Position numbers and translations under genes: made by a program. From contig CAIJYD010000099.1 in assembly GCA_903824785.1 (NCBI GenBank), positions 1 to 35,661 on the forward strand: a stretch of DNA of 35,661 bases, read 5' to 3'. Below the pieces are notes generated by a model. It saw nothing but the letters and a program-made list of their open reading frames with translations, made no database searches and was not told the origin of the DNA. How positions within the stretch are numbered: position 1 is the first letter of the stretch; every line of letters starts with the position of its first letter. This document shows, piece by piece, positions 8,822 to 14,868 of this stretch. The stretch comes from an uncultured Bacteroidota bacterium (GTDB taxonomy: Bacteria; Bacteroidota; Bacteroidia; Bacteroidales; VadinHA17).

Positions 8822-9640
8822 TTATGATCCGTTTGCCGAATAAGAATGAGATGAGGCAGAATCTGAAAATGGATCAAGAATAGTATAACCGATAAAGAGG
8901 CAAATAATAATCACTGCGGCGGTTAATAGTATTTTTTTTACAAGCGTCATTTTTTCAATAGATCTTATTTCATCAGGATGCATCTCTTCTGCTCCTGCTT
9001 TTAATAAGAGTTCTCTCATTTCCGGTTTTTTCTTCATCCTGGCAAAATAGAGAGGGTTTATTTTGTTTCCGGCTTTATGGTTTATGTCAGCACCTCGATC
9101 TATTAAAACTTTTGCAATCGCTGTTGTTCCATACTCAATAGCATAAAATAGAGCAGTAAATCCCCTCTTGTCTTCGAGATTTATGGAGGCACCATAGCTG
9201 AGTAATAGTTTTACCATTCTTGTTGTACCAAAGCCAGCAGTATTATGTAAAGGATAAATATCTCTCTTCTGATTAGTATTGCACCATATTTCATTGGGAT
9301 TTATCCCTGCAATTAAAAGCAGCTCAGCCTTCTTGTAATCATTGATCAGTGAGTCGATTGTGTAAAAGATAAGGTTTTTTTGCTCATACCGGATATCCAT
9401 ATTCCCAAGCAATTTCAAAGCCTCCATCCTGGTAAGTTCCAGCTTCAGACCCGAATCATTATCAGCCCCATACATATTATCAATGACGGAAATTACTTTT
9501 TCCGGCATTTCAGCTTCTTGTTTCTCCACAACTTTTTTAAGCTGTGGTTTAAACAGATAAAATTTCTGTCTGGTAAATGATCCTGATTGATACGAATCGA
9601 ATAATCCGGATAGTTCTTTTGAAATTGTTAAGTCATTCAT
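8822..9640 (-). CDS. ankyrin-repeat protein with C-terminal membrane anchor
   Basis: With the ATG chosen here the protein has 272 residues. Residues about 101-218 hold ankyrin-type repeats (a degenerate one, then MVKLLLSYGASINLEDKRG, AKVLIDRGADINHKAG and MRELLLKAGAEE). A single membrane helix at about 234-255 is followed by a short Ser-rich tail, so the repeats should face the cytoplasm on a tail-anchored protein. Residues 1-100 are helical and unrecognised. The open frame runs 44 codons further upstream to 9772, but a strict promoter element (TAGTTTTG, 9738-9745) lies inside that extension and the extension enters the repeat block, so the shorter start is preferred. The extra N-terminal hydrophobic stretch would otherwise be a second membrane segment. 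Upstream lies a triple LytTR-type operator. Function unknown; ankyrin repeats bind proteins. Confidence 0.7.
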   Translation of the reverse strand: MNDLTISKELSGLFDSYQSGSFTRQKFYLFKPQLKKVVEKQEAEMPEKVISVIDNMYGADNDSGLKLELTRMEALKLLGNMDIRYEQKNLIFYTIDSLINDYKKAELLLIAGINPNEIWCNTNQKRDIYPLHNTAGFGTTRMVKLLLSYGASINLEDKRGFTALFYAIEYGTTAIAKVLIDRGADINHKAGNKINPLYFARMKKKPEMRELLLKAGAEEMHPDEIRSIEKMTLVKKILLTAAVIIICLFIGYTILDPFSDSASSHSYSANGS

Positions 9641-9737
9641 ATTCAAACTATTTTGTGAGTATTTAAATCCTGATAATAAAGTTTTCTGAAGATTAAACCT
9701 TTTTACTCCTAACCGAAAACTCAAAAGCAGTATTGAC

Positions 9738-9745
9738 AAAACTAC
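9738..9745 (-). promoter_or_regulatory. Bacteroidota -7 promoter element ahead of the ankyrin gene
   Basis: The minus strand reads TAGTTTTG, an exact TAnnTTTG match. It would give a leader of about 90 bases before the ATG at 9640. It competes with the conserved promoter-like segment at 9803-9810, which belongs to the repeat block shared with the lipoprotein gene. Confidence 0.4.
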
Positions 9746-9781
9746 TTCCGTCAGATTTAAAAAGCCGGTCATAGAAGCTGC

Positions 9782-9995
9782 AACTGATTTAAGTTCCCGC
9801 CATTAAGTTATAAAAAAATCAATCCTATCCTAGAAAAAATTTAAACGGGCGGTATTTCAGGATGAACGGTAACATCTGGTTAGTTAACGGGAAATGGAGG
9901 TAATATATTTCAGTATAATATCTCCTCATTTTTTCCGGATAGGCAATCATTTTCCTTACGCAAGAGAAAATGATTCTCCGAAAAAATGATTTTTA
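9782..9995 (-). repeat. duplicated non-coding block, copy A (upstream of the ankyrin gene)
   Basis: This block is homologous to copy B at 14299-14515. The best-conserved core is 9843-9899, which matches 14364-14420 at 53 of 57 positions without gaps. A second conserved stretch of 22 bases (9786-9807) matches 14308-14329 with two differences. The segments beyond the core (for example TTTTTTCCGG and CTCCGAAAAAATGA) are recognisably related but more diverged. Read on the minus strand, the order is core operator repeats, about 30 bases, a promoter-like TAACTTAA, then GCGGGAACTTAAATCA. In both copies the next minus-strand feature is a gene start. Confidence 0.8.
9841..9891 (-). promoter_or_regulatory. 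triple LytTR-type operator, copy A
   Basis: On the minus strand there are three 9-base direct repeats: CCCGTTAAC, ACCGTTCAT and CCCGTTTAA. Their CCGTT cores start exactly 21 bases apart (plus-strand AACGG at 9844, 9865 and 9886). The published LytTR operator is [TA][AC][CA]GTTN[AG][TG] twice, separated by 12 bases, which is the same 21-base period. The middle repeat matches 9 of 9 positions and the outer two 7 of 9. The conserved promoter-like TAACTTAA (9803-9810) lies about 30 bases downstream toward the ankyrin gene, a sensible position for an activator site. Confidence 0.65.
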
Positions 9996-10135
9996 ACCAT
10001 AATTTTCATCCGGCTTGAAATATAAATGCCCGGTTGTTTGAAGTATTTCCCTGATAATTGTGGAAGGGAATTACTACAAGGATTGAATTATTATTATTTA
10101 ATGATTTCAAAGAGCACAAAATTACTAACCAAAAC

Positions 10136-10348
10136 TTATGCCAGATTCATCAGATTTATACAAACTAATTGATGACCGTTGGTTAATCTACAGAAAATAT
10201 GTTTATTAACAGAAAATATTATTTCCCCGGAAGAAAGACAAATAATATTTCCCTGCTCAGATTGTACTTTTCTTAGTGAAAAAATCGCACATGTGTGCGG
10301 AAATGAGGTTGGAATTATAACATTGCAGCTGATGAAGATCGATGGCAA
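10136..10348 (-). pseudogene. possible remnant of a LytTR DNA-binding domain
   Basis: An open frame of 70 codons with only a TTG at its head. The C-terminal half (GNIICLSSGEIIF, then IFCRLTNGHQLV, then LMNLA) follows the strand pattern of the first part of a LytTR domain: hydrophobic strand, E-I-I-[FY], strand, L-x-NG, strand, L-x-x-L. The frame stops where the second half of the domain should begin, and no matching second half was found downstream. If correct, this is a dead piece of the regulator class whose operator pattern lies next to it. The resemblance is by eye and weak, and chance is a real alternative. The frame also runs over the conserved hairpin at 10286-10299. Confidence 0.25.
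10286..10299. repeat. small conserved hairpin motif, copy A
   Basis: CGCACA-TG-TGTGCG, an inverted repeat. On the minus strand it is followed by ATTTTTT, so it could act as a short intrinsic terminator for transcripts coming from the right, or as a protein-binding palindrome. Copy B has the related GCACA-AG-TGTGC at 14551-14562, also followed by a T-run on the minus strand. The distance to the operator core differs (387 against 131 bases), so the motif is conserved while the spacer is not. Confidence 0.5.
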
Positions 10349-10555
10349 AGCCTGAAACCCGTTATTCGCTATCGCTCATGTTCTCCCTCATCTCGCAAAC
10401 AGCGAACAGAATAACCCTCTTGCCTAGGGAGGTTGTTGAAGTTGTTTATTTTGGTGGCTTACAGGTTTTGCATAAAAACAAATATTAATGCATAAATTTA
10501 GATATTCTAAGAGGTTTCAGCGTAATATTAAATATGTGCCTATAATGTGCTCCAC

Positions 10556-10645
10556 CTATTTACCTAAAGTAAAGACATCCTGAAAAATAGAGTGAAGTGC
10601 TTCAATTTCATCATCCTTTAGCATATGATGGAAATTATTTTCCAT
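10556..10645 (-). CDS. small open frame, 29 residues, divergent from the Fic fusion
   Basis: ATG to TAG, reading MENNFHHMLKDDEIEALHS and continuing to FTLGK. Its first codons mirror the first codons of the longest Fic reading frame on the other strand (MEINYHNM), because both start inside arms of an inverted repeat. It has no recognised domain. It may be an antitoxin-like small protein, the broken front end of a lost gene, or a chance frame. Low confidence. Confidence 0.2.
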   Translation of the reverse strand: MENNFHHMLKDDEIEALHSIFQDVFTLGK

Positions 10646-10754
10646 TTATTTTATTTTGCTGGTAATTAATTGTGCATCCGGGACAGACTATTACTTTAAC
10701 TGGAAATTATTTGCTGCAAATTATCTAATATGGAAATTAATTACCATAATATGC
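10621..10754. promoter_or_regulatory. inverted repeat pair flanking the Fic control region
   Basis: The 25 bases at 10621-10645 and the 25 bases at 10730-10754 are inverted copies of each other with 22 of 25 matches, separated by 84 bases. Each arm is itself close to a palindrome: ATGGAAATTATTTTCCAT (7-bp arms, perfect) and ATGGAAATTAATTACCAT (one mismatched pair). The spacer holds another half-site, TGGAAATTATTTGC (10701-10714), and ATTTGC-T-GCAAAT. Repeated near-palindromes just ahead of a gene with an N-terminal winged helix suggest an operator for self-control. AT-richness makes chance matches easier. Confidence 0.45.
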
Positions 10755-10801
10755 CTCTTAATGGAATTTATTATCTATTTTTACAATATAATGCGCTTAT
10801 A

Positions 10802-12283
10802 ATGGAAAATATTTTACCTATCCACCTTCAGGAGATAATATTTGGTTCTTCAGATCCGAGAATCTCAAAACAAATTTCCAAACTTGAAAAAGGTGGTAAA
10901 ATAAGGAAGATTGCTCCACGCGTATATTCTTCTAACCTTACTGAACCAATTGAAGGAATAATAAGGAGAAACATTTTCCTGATACTTGGAAATCTTTATC
11001 CGGGAGCAGTACTGAGTCATCGTTCGGCATTTGAATTTCAACCCACAGAGGAAGGTCATATCTTTTTAACTTATTCCTATACTAAGAAGATCAGCTTGCC
11101 TGGGATTATATTTCGTTTCCTTTCTGGCCCCAAACCTATAAAAGGCGATAATGCAATTTCAGGTGAGTTGTATGCTTCTCAAAAGGAAAGGGCATTTTTG
11201 GAGAATCTTCAACCCTCTAAAAATATAAGTGGAAGTGCAAAGTGTCTGAAAATATCTCAGATAGAGGGTAAATTAGAGCAAATTATCAGAGTAAATGGGG
11301 AAGATGAAATAAACAAAGTAAGAGATCATGCAAAGATAATTGCAACAGAACTAGGAATGGAAAAGGAGTTCGAAAAATTAAATAAAATAATAAGCGCTTT
11401 GCTTTCGACTCATTCGTCAAAAATACTTTCCTCGCCGATTGCCCTGGCTAGAGCTTTCGGTTTTCCTTATGATCCCGCCAGGATGAAATTGTTCGAAGAG
11501 CTGTTCCGTAAATTGAAATCAAGTGAATTTAAGAACAGACCAGACAAAAACAGATCTGCTAAGTCCTTTCATAATTTTGCTTTTTTTGAGAGTTATTTTT
11601 CCAACTACATTGAGGGAACAGTTTTTGAAATAGATGAAGCAAAAAAAATTATTGAAACAAATAAGCCTTTGCCAACAAGGAATGAGGACAGCCATGATGT
11701 ATTAGGCACTTTTCATATTGTCTCCAATACCAGGGAAATGTCAGTAACACCACAGTCTCCTGATGAGTTTCTGAGTATTCTTGTGTACCGGCATAAAATT
11801 CTACTTATTGCACGACCGGAAAAAAGTCCTGGTCTTTTTAAAGACAAAAACAATTTTGCAGGAAATACCTCCTTTGTAGACTTTAATTTTGTAAAAGGGA
11901 CTTTGATACAATGTTATGATTTTTACAAATCTTTGGAACATCCATTCTCAAGAGCCGCTTTTATAATGTTTATTTTAAGTGAAGTGCATCCATTTCTTGA
12001 TGGTAACGGGAGAATTGCCAGAATAATGATGAATGCAGAGTTGACTTGTGCACATCAGTCAAAGATTATCATTCCAACAGTTTTCAGAGATGATTACCTT
12101 GGAGCTTTAAGAAAATTAACAAGACAAGGAGATTGTGATCCATATATTAAAATGTTGCAAAGGGCGCATGAATTCAGCGAAAATATTTTCGGAGATAACC
12201 TGAACGAAATGCAGGACTATCTTAAACAATGCAATGCATTCTCAGAGCATACTGAAGCCAGATTAATGATTATTCCAAGGTAG
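10802..12283 (+). CDS. AbiEi-like winged-helix / Fic AMPylase-type fusion protein
   Basis: Fic enzymes transfer AMP or other nucleotide moieties from NTPs to hydroxyl groups of target proteins. Numbering from the chosen ATG, the 493-residue protein starts MENILPIHLQEIIFG and has a winged-helix segment at about 8-50 (SDPRISKQISKLEKGGKIRK, then PRVYSSN), like the N-terminal domain of AbiEi-type antitoxins. An AbiEi-like region follows to about 175. The Fic core has the inhibitory helix motif SNYIEG (267-272), matching [ST]xxxE[GN], and the catalytic motif HPFLDGNGRIAR (396-407) with every key residue present. It should therefore be an active but self-inhibited Fic protein. The frame is open 24 codons further up to an ATG at 10730, but that ATG lies in a near-palindrome and a TATTTTTA promoter-like element sits at 10776-10783, so the shorter form is preferred. 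Targets unknown. Confidence 0.8.
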   Translation: MENILPIHLQEIIFGSSDPRISKQISKLEKGGKIRKIAPRVYSSNLTEPIEGIIRRNIFLILGNLYPGAVLSHRSAFEFQPTEEGHIFLTYSYTKKISLPGIIFRFLSGPKPIKGDNAISGELYASQKERAFLENLQPSKNISGSAKCLKISQIEGKLEQIIRVNGEDEINKVRDHAKIIATELGMEKEFEKLNKIISALLSTHSSKILSSPIALARAFGFPYDPARMKLFEELFRKLKSSEFKNRPDKNRSAKSFHNFAFFESYFSNYIEGTVFEIDEAKKIIETNKPLPTRNEDSHDVLGTFHIVSNTREMSVTPQSPDEFLSILVYRHKILLIARPEKSPGLFKDKNNFAGNTSFVDFNFVKGTLIQCYDFYKSLEHPFSRAAFIMFILSEVHPFLDGNGRIARIMMNAELTCAHQSKIIIPTVFRDDYLGALRKLTRQGDCDPYIKMLQRAHEFSENIFGDNLNEMQDYLKQCNAFSEHTEARLMIIPR

Positions 12284-12378
12284 TTTTAGCCCCGTTAGCA
12301 CCGAATTAAGACCTCATAATTAGAAAAAACGCCAGCACAGACCAGCTTTCTCCGGTACCGCCTGGCCATCTCACTTAA

Positions 12379-13137
12379 TTGATTGATAATAGTCGATTTA
12401 TAACCCTCGGATTAAGAACAAAAGGAGGATTTGTCGGGGAGCACGATCGCCAAACAGGTGAACCTATTCCTGAACATATTTCTGCTCGGGGGCAGGATCT
12501 GGAGACGCTATTGAATGGTTTAATTGAGACTTCTCTATTGTTGGAAAAAATTCAGTTTAATCCAGTCCTGACTGCTAGTAATATTGCATTTGGCTTTGTT
12601 TTTATTCATCCCTTTGAGGACGGTAATGGAAGAATTCATCGCTATTTGATACATCACTTGTTAGCGATAATGAAATATGCACCACAAGGAATAATCTTCC
12701 CGGTATCAGCAGCCATATTAGAAAAGTTAGACGATTATCGCAAAGTGCTGGAAATTTATTCACGACCCTTACTTGAATTTATTGAATGGAAAAAAACACA
12801 GGACAATAATGTTGAAGTTCTCAACGAGACTATAGACTATTATCGATACTTTGACGCTACATCGCAAGCTGAATTCCTGTTTGATTGTGTTAATTTTACC
12901 ATAAATAGGATAATTCCTCAGGAGGTTGAGTACCTGCAAAAGTACGATACATTGAAAGTCTGGTTGGATGATCGCTTTGAAATGCCAGACAAAATGGTAG
13001 CTATGTTAATTCGATTTCTTGAACAAAACAATGGGACATTATCAAAAATGGCACAGGAAAAGGAGTTTAAGGATTTAACATCCGAAGAAATAAAGAAGAT
13101 TGAAAAGAAGTATAAAATTATTTTCGAGAAGGAATAA
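12379..13137 (+). pseudogene. Fic-family gene lacking its 5' part
   Basis: The frame encodes the middle and C-terminal part of a standard Fic protein: RFITLGLRTKGGFVGEHDR, PIPEHISARGQDLETLL, then the active-site motif HPFEDGNGRIHR at residues 77-88. In full-length relatives a sizeable N-terminal region, which usually carries the inhibitory helix, comes before RFI. Here the frame starts with TTG immediately after an in-frame TAA, and the first ATG codon is residue 98, after the active site. The 50 or so bases upstream (about 12325-12375) are GC-richer and do not encode the missing part in any frame I read. The catalytic residues are intact, so a translated fragment would be an uninhibited Fic core, but a decayed gene is more likely. 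It is not a copy of the preceding Fic gene. Confidence 0.7.
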
Positions 13138-13440
13138 GAACCAATAATGATGCTATGAGTTAATATTAAGGTGTTTATGGCATATTCGATTGCTGCCCTT
13201 CAATCAACACTTTTCCTCAAAATTGTGAAAAAGTTTTTATTCGCTTGATATCAATACTTTCTAAATCACCGAAAATCCGGCCTTCTGAAAGGAGCTCAAT
13301 AACTGTGGCTGCTAATAGAATGGCTGCTGTGATCGTGAATATTTTTTTCACGGTCTTTACTGTTTTACTTCTCTGAGCTCGCAATCCCGTTTTTGAATTT
13401 GATCAATCATTTAAGTTTCAAAATTGTCGATTATGAACTT
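13138..13440. other. gap between the broken Fic gene and the lipoprotein gene
   Basis: About 300 bases. It holds the membrane-tail remnant at 13217-13351 on the minus strand and a short minus-strand frame, ATG to TAA, from about 13413 that reads MIDQIQKRDCELREVKQ just upstream of it in another frame. No terminator with a clear stem and T-run was seen after the Fic gene. Confidence 0.5.
13217..13351 (-). pseudogene. membrane-helix tail remnant resembling the ankyrin protein C-terminus
   Basis: A minus-strand frame headed by GTG reads VKKIFTITAAILLAATVIELL and then a polar tail to a TGA. The ankyrin protein has VKKILLTAAVIIICLFIGYTIL at the same place before its end. The preceding minus-strand bases read CELREVKQ in the next frame, comparable with DEIRSIEK ahead of the ankyrin protein's helix, with a frame change between. 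This looks like the decayed 3' end of an ankyrin-type gene. An independent 44-residue membrane peptide is the alternative. The resemblance of hydrophobic helices is weak evidence. Confidence 0.3.
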
Positions 13441-14101
13441 TTAATATCCTGAGAACTCAATACCTTTCACATTATAAGATGTAGTTGTTTGATACCCGCC
13501 CCCTAACCAATAATTTCCAACCATCTCAAATTTCCATTCTTTTGCATTGATTGGTGAAAATTCAATTTTATATGAATCTGACATTGGACAACTCAGATCT
13601 GATCTTACAGTTTGCAATTTCGGACAAGTATATGCACTGATCCATTGGCCGGTTCCATTCTTGTAGTATAAGTTACCCAGACAATTATAAGCAATGTCAC
13701 CAGGATAGTTACTGCATTTACCCTGCTTACAATTTGGAAATTCGTATGAAAACCTGAAGCCATCGATGGTTTTAGAAGTTCCAAAATCAAGATACATTAC
13801 CTTTGTATAAGTAGTAGAATAATATGACATTGATATTCCACCATTAGTTAAGAGGTTGTTATCCAATAAATTTTCAGGGGATGCAATCGTATTAGTTTCT
13901 GACGAATTTAACCATGATGTTTGACTTACTAACCAACCGGATGCCGTCGAATTGGTGATAAAACTTATTTCAGCTCCATAAGCTGTACCAACACTGATTG
14001 CGGCATAAGGCATCTCTGATGTCAGCTGTTGTGTCTTTGGTGCATCCATTAAATGTTGCTGTTGCAAGCAGCAGTAATGCGAGGAGAGTAGTGTTTTTCA
14101 T
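13441..14101 (-). pseudogene. discoidin-like lipoprotein gene interrupted by a frameshift
   Basis: The main frame (13441 to about 14030) encodes a domain with the look of a discoidin/F5-8C carbohydrate-binding fold: ENLLDNNLLTNGG, MYLDFGTSKTIDGFRFSYE, GQWISAYTC, a KEWKFEMVGNYW strand and a final VKGIEFSGY. Its own N-terminus has no signal. In another frame, an ATG at 14101 encodes a clean lipoprotein signal: MKNTTLLALLLLATATFNGC, then TKDTTADIRD, with Cys20 as the lipid-modified residue. That frame hits a stop after 43 codons. Removing one base between about 13995 and 14035 would join signal and domain into a protein of roughly 220 residues. So this is a surface lipoprotein gene with a one-base frameshift, a sequencing error, or a phase-type switch. 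Four to five Cys in the domain fit an exported protein. A LytTR-type operator lies upstream. Confidence 0.6.
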
Positions 14102-14298
14102 ATCTGTATCTGTTAATAAACCTGAAAAAATAGATTAATGAACCCTTCTGTTGGGTTATGATAAAATCAAAATATTCAAAAAGAAAATTATTGTATGTAA
14201 ATTGCCCCTTTATAAATGTTATCACGAAGTCCCCTGTTTATTCAAAACCATAATTGTCAAAACAAGTATGGTCAGTTTTTAAGTTTTCAGTCAATAAA

Positions 14299-14515
14299 AC
14301 TGCAAATGATTTAAATTCCCGCTATTAAGGTATTCAGAAAATCCATCAAACAAAAAAAAAAATAAACGGGCGGTATTTGATGATTAACGGTAACATCTGG
14401 TGAGTTAACGGGAAATGGAGTTTACAGTTTTCAGCAAAATATTTTTTCATTCTGTCCGGAAAAATCCACATTTCTCTTCAGTAATCGGAATTGTTTCTCT
14501 GAAAAAACGAAAAAT
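14299..14515 (-). repeat. duplicated non-coding block, copy B (upstream of the lipoprotein gene)
   Basis: Partner of copy A. Read on the minus strand it has the same order: triple operator, about 30 bases, promoter-like TACCTTAA (plus-strand 14325-14332), then GCGGGAATTTAAATCA. The operator-to-promoter distance is the same as in copy A within a base or so, although the bases between have diverged and include a long A/T run. That pattern of conserved sites with a diverged spacer suggests selection on the sites rather than a recent copy. Confidence 0.8.
14362..14412 (-). promoter_or_regulatory. triple LytTR-type operator, copy B
   Basis: The minus-strand repeats are CCCGTTAAC, ACCGTTAAT and CCCGTTTAT, with the plus-strand AACGG cores at 14365, 14386 and 14407, exactly 21 bases apart. 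The middle repeat matches the LytTR consensus at 9 of 9 positions, as in copy A. It faces the lipoprotein gene, whose ATG is about 260 bases away. Confidence 0.65.
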
Positions 14516-14550
14516 AATCGATGGGATTATGCTTTAATATTTTAAAAACC

Positions 14551-14562
14551 GCACAAGTGTGC
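14551..14562. repeat. small conserved hairpin motif, copy B
   Basis: GCACA-AG-TGTGC, related to CGCACA-TG-TGTGCG of copy A. On the minus strand it is followed by GGTTTTT. It may be a weak terminator for minus-strand transcription or a protein-binding site. It lies about 80 bases upstream of the lptD -7 element. Confidence 0.45.
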
Positions 14563-14640
14563 TGGAACAGCATGAAAGGAAAAAATCAACAGTTTTACCA
14601 ATTCCGTAACAAGGACCGAAGTATCTTAGCGCAACTTTTT

Positions 14641-14648
14641 TATCTTTG
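14641..14648 (+). promoter_or_regulatory. Bacteroidota -7 promoter element for lptD
   Basis: TATCTTTG, an exact TAnnTTTG match, on the lptD strand, with a predicted leader of about 215 bases. No good -33 TTTG lies at the ideal distance. Confidence 0.5.
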
Positions 14649-14868
14649 CCTTCATTTTAAAACTTCAATGTGTACTTTTTAATTGGTTTCATAGTTCTAT
14701 GTGTAGAGATTTAAAATGCAGGTTAAGTGTTAAGTATTTTAGCAAAACTATCGGAATAAACAGTTTATTTACATTATAATAACCAAGCATAAAACATAAA
14801 GCATTGATAGTTAGTTGTAACGCAAATTTTAAAATTATTATTATCATCCATTTTTAACAGTATCCAAT

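Larger units (their letters stand above)
9996..10555. other. non-coding stretch between copy A and the Fic control region
   Basis: Apart from the LytTR-like remnant (10136-10348) and the hairpin at 10286-10299, nothing firm is visible. An imperfect inverted repeat pairs GTTATTCGCT (10361-10370) with AGCGAACAGAATAAC (10401-10415), the right arm carrying five extra bases. The GC-richer piece 10351-10435 looks compositionally unlike its surroundings and reads like dispersed intergenic filler or a relic. Confidence 0.4.
14102..14868. other. intergenic region between the lipoprotein gene and lptD
   Basis: No gene is visible in these 770 bases. From left to right they hold a leader of about 200 bases for the lipoprotein gene, copy B of the duplicated block with its triple operator, the small hairpin motif, and the lptD promoter element at 14641-14648 followed by an lptD leader of about 215 bases. 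Confidence 0.6.

Noticed and set aside
8599-8877. 92-codon minus-strand open frame between the amidase and ankyrin genes
   Set aside because: It begins with TTG, overlaps the 3' end of the ankyrin gene by 56 bases, runs through the amidase promoter element and shows no recognisable domain.
9841-9891. Three phased repeats as a CRISPR fragment or replication iterons
   Set aside because: Repeat units are only about 9 bases with 12-base gaps of conserved sequence, shared between two loci, and there is no cas or replication-initiator gene. A LytTR operator explains the 21-base period better.
10136-10348. Functional small protein gene
   Set aside because: Only a TTG at the head, no ribosome-binding context, and the only protein-like part is a half-domain; kept as a doubtful remnant.
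10361-10415. Imperfect inverted repeat as an insertion-sequence end
   Set aside because: Arms differ by a five-base insertion, no transposase lies inside or near, and no target-site duplication was seen.
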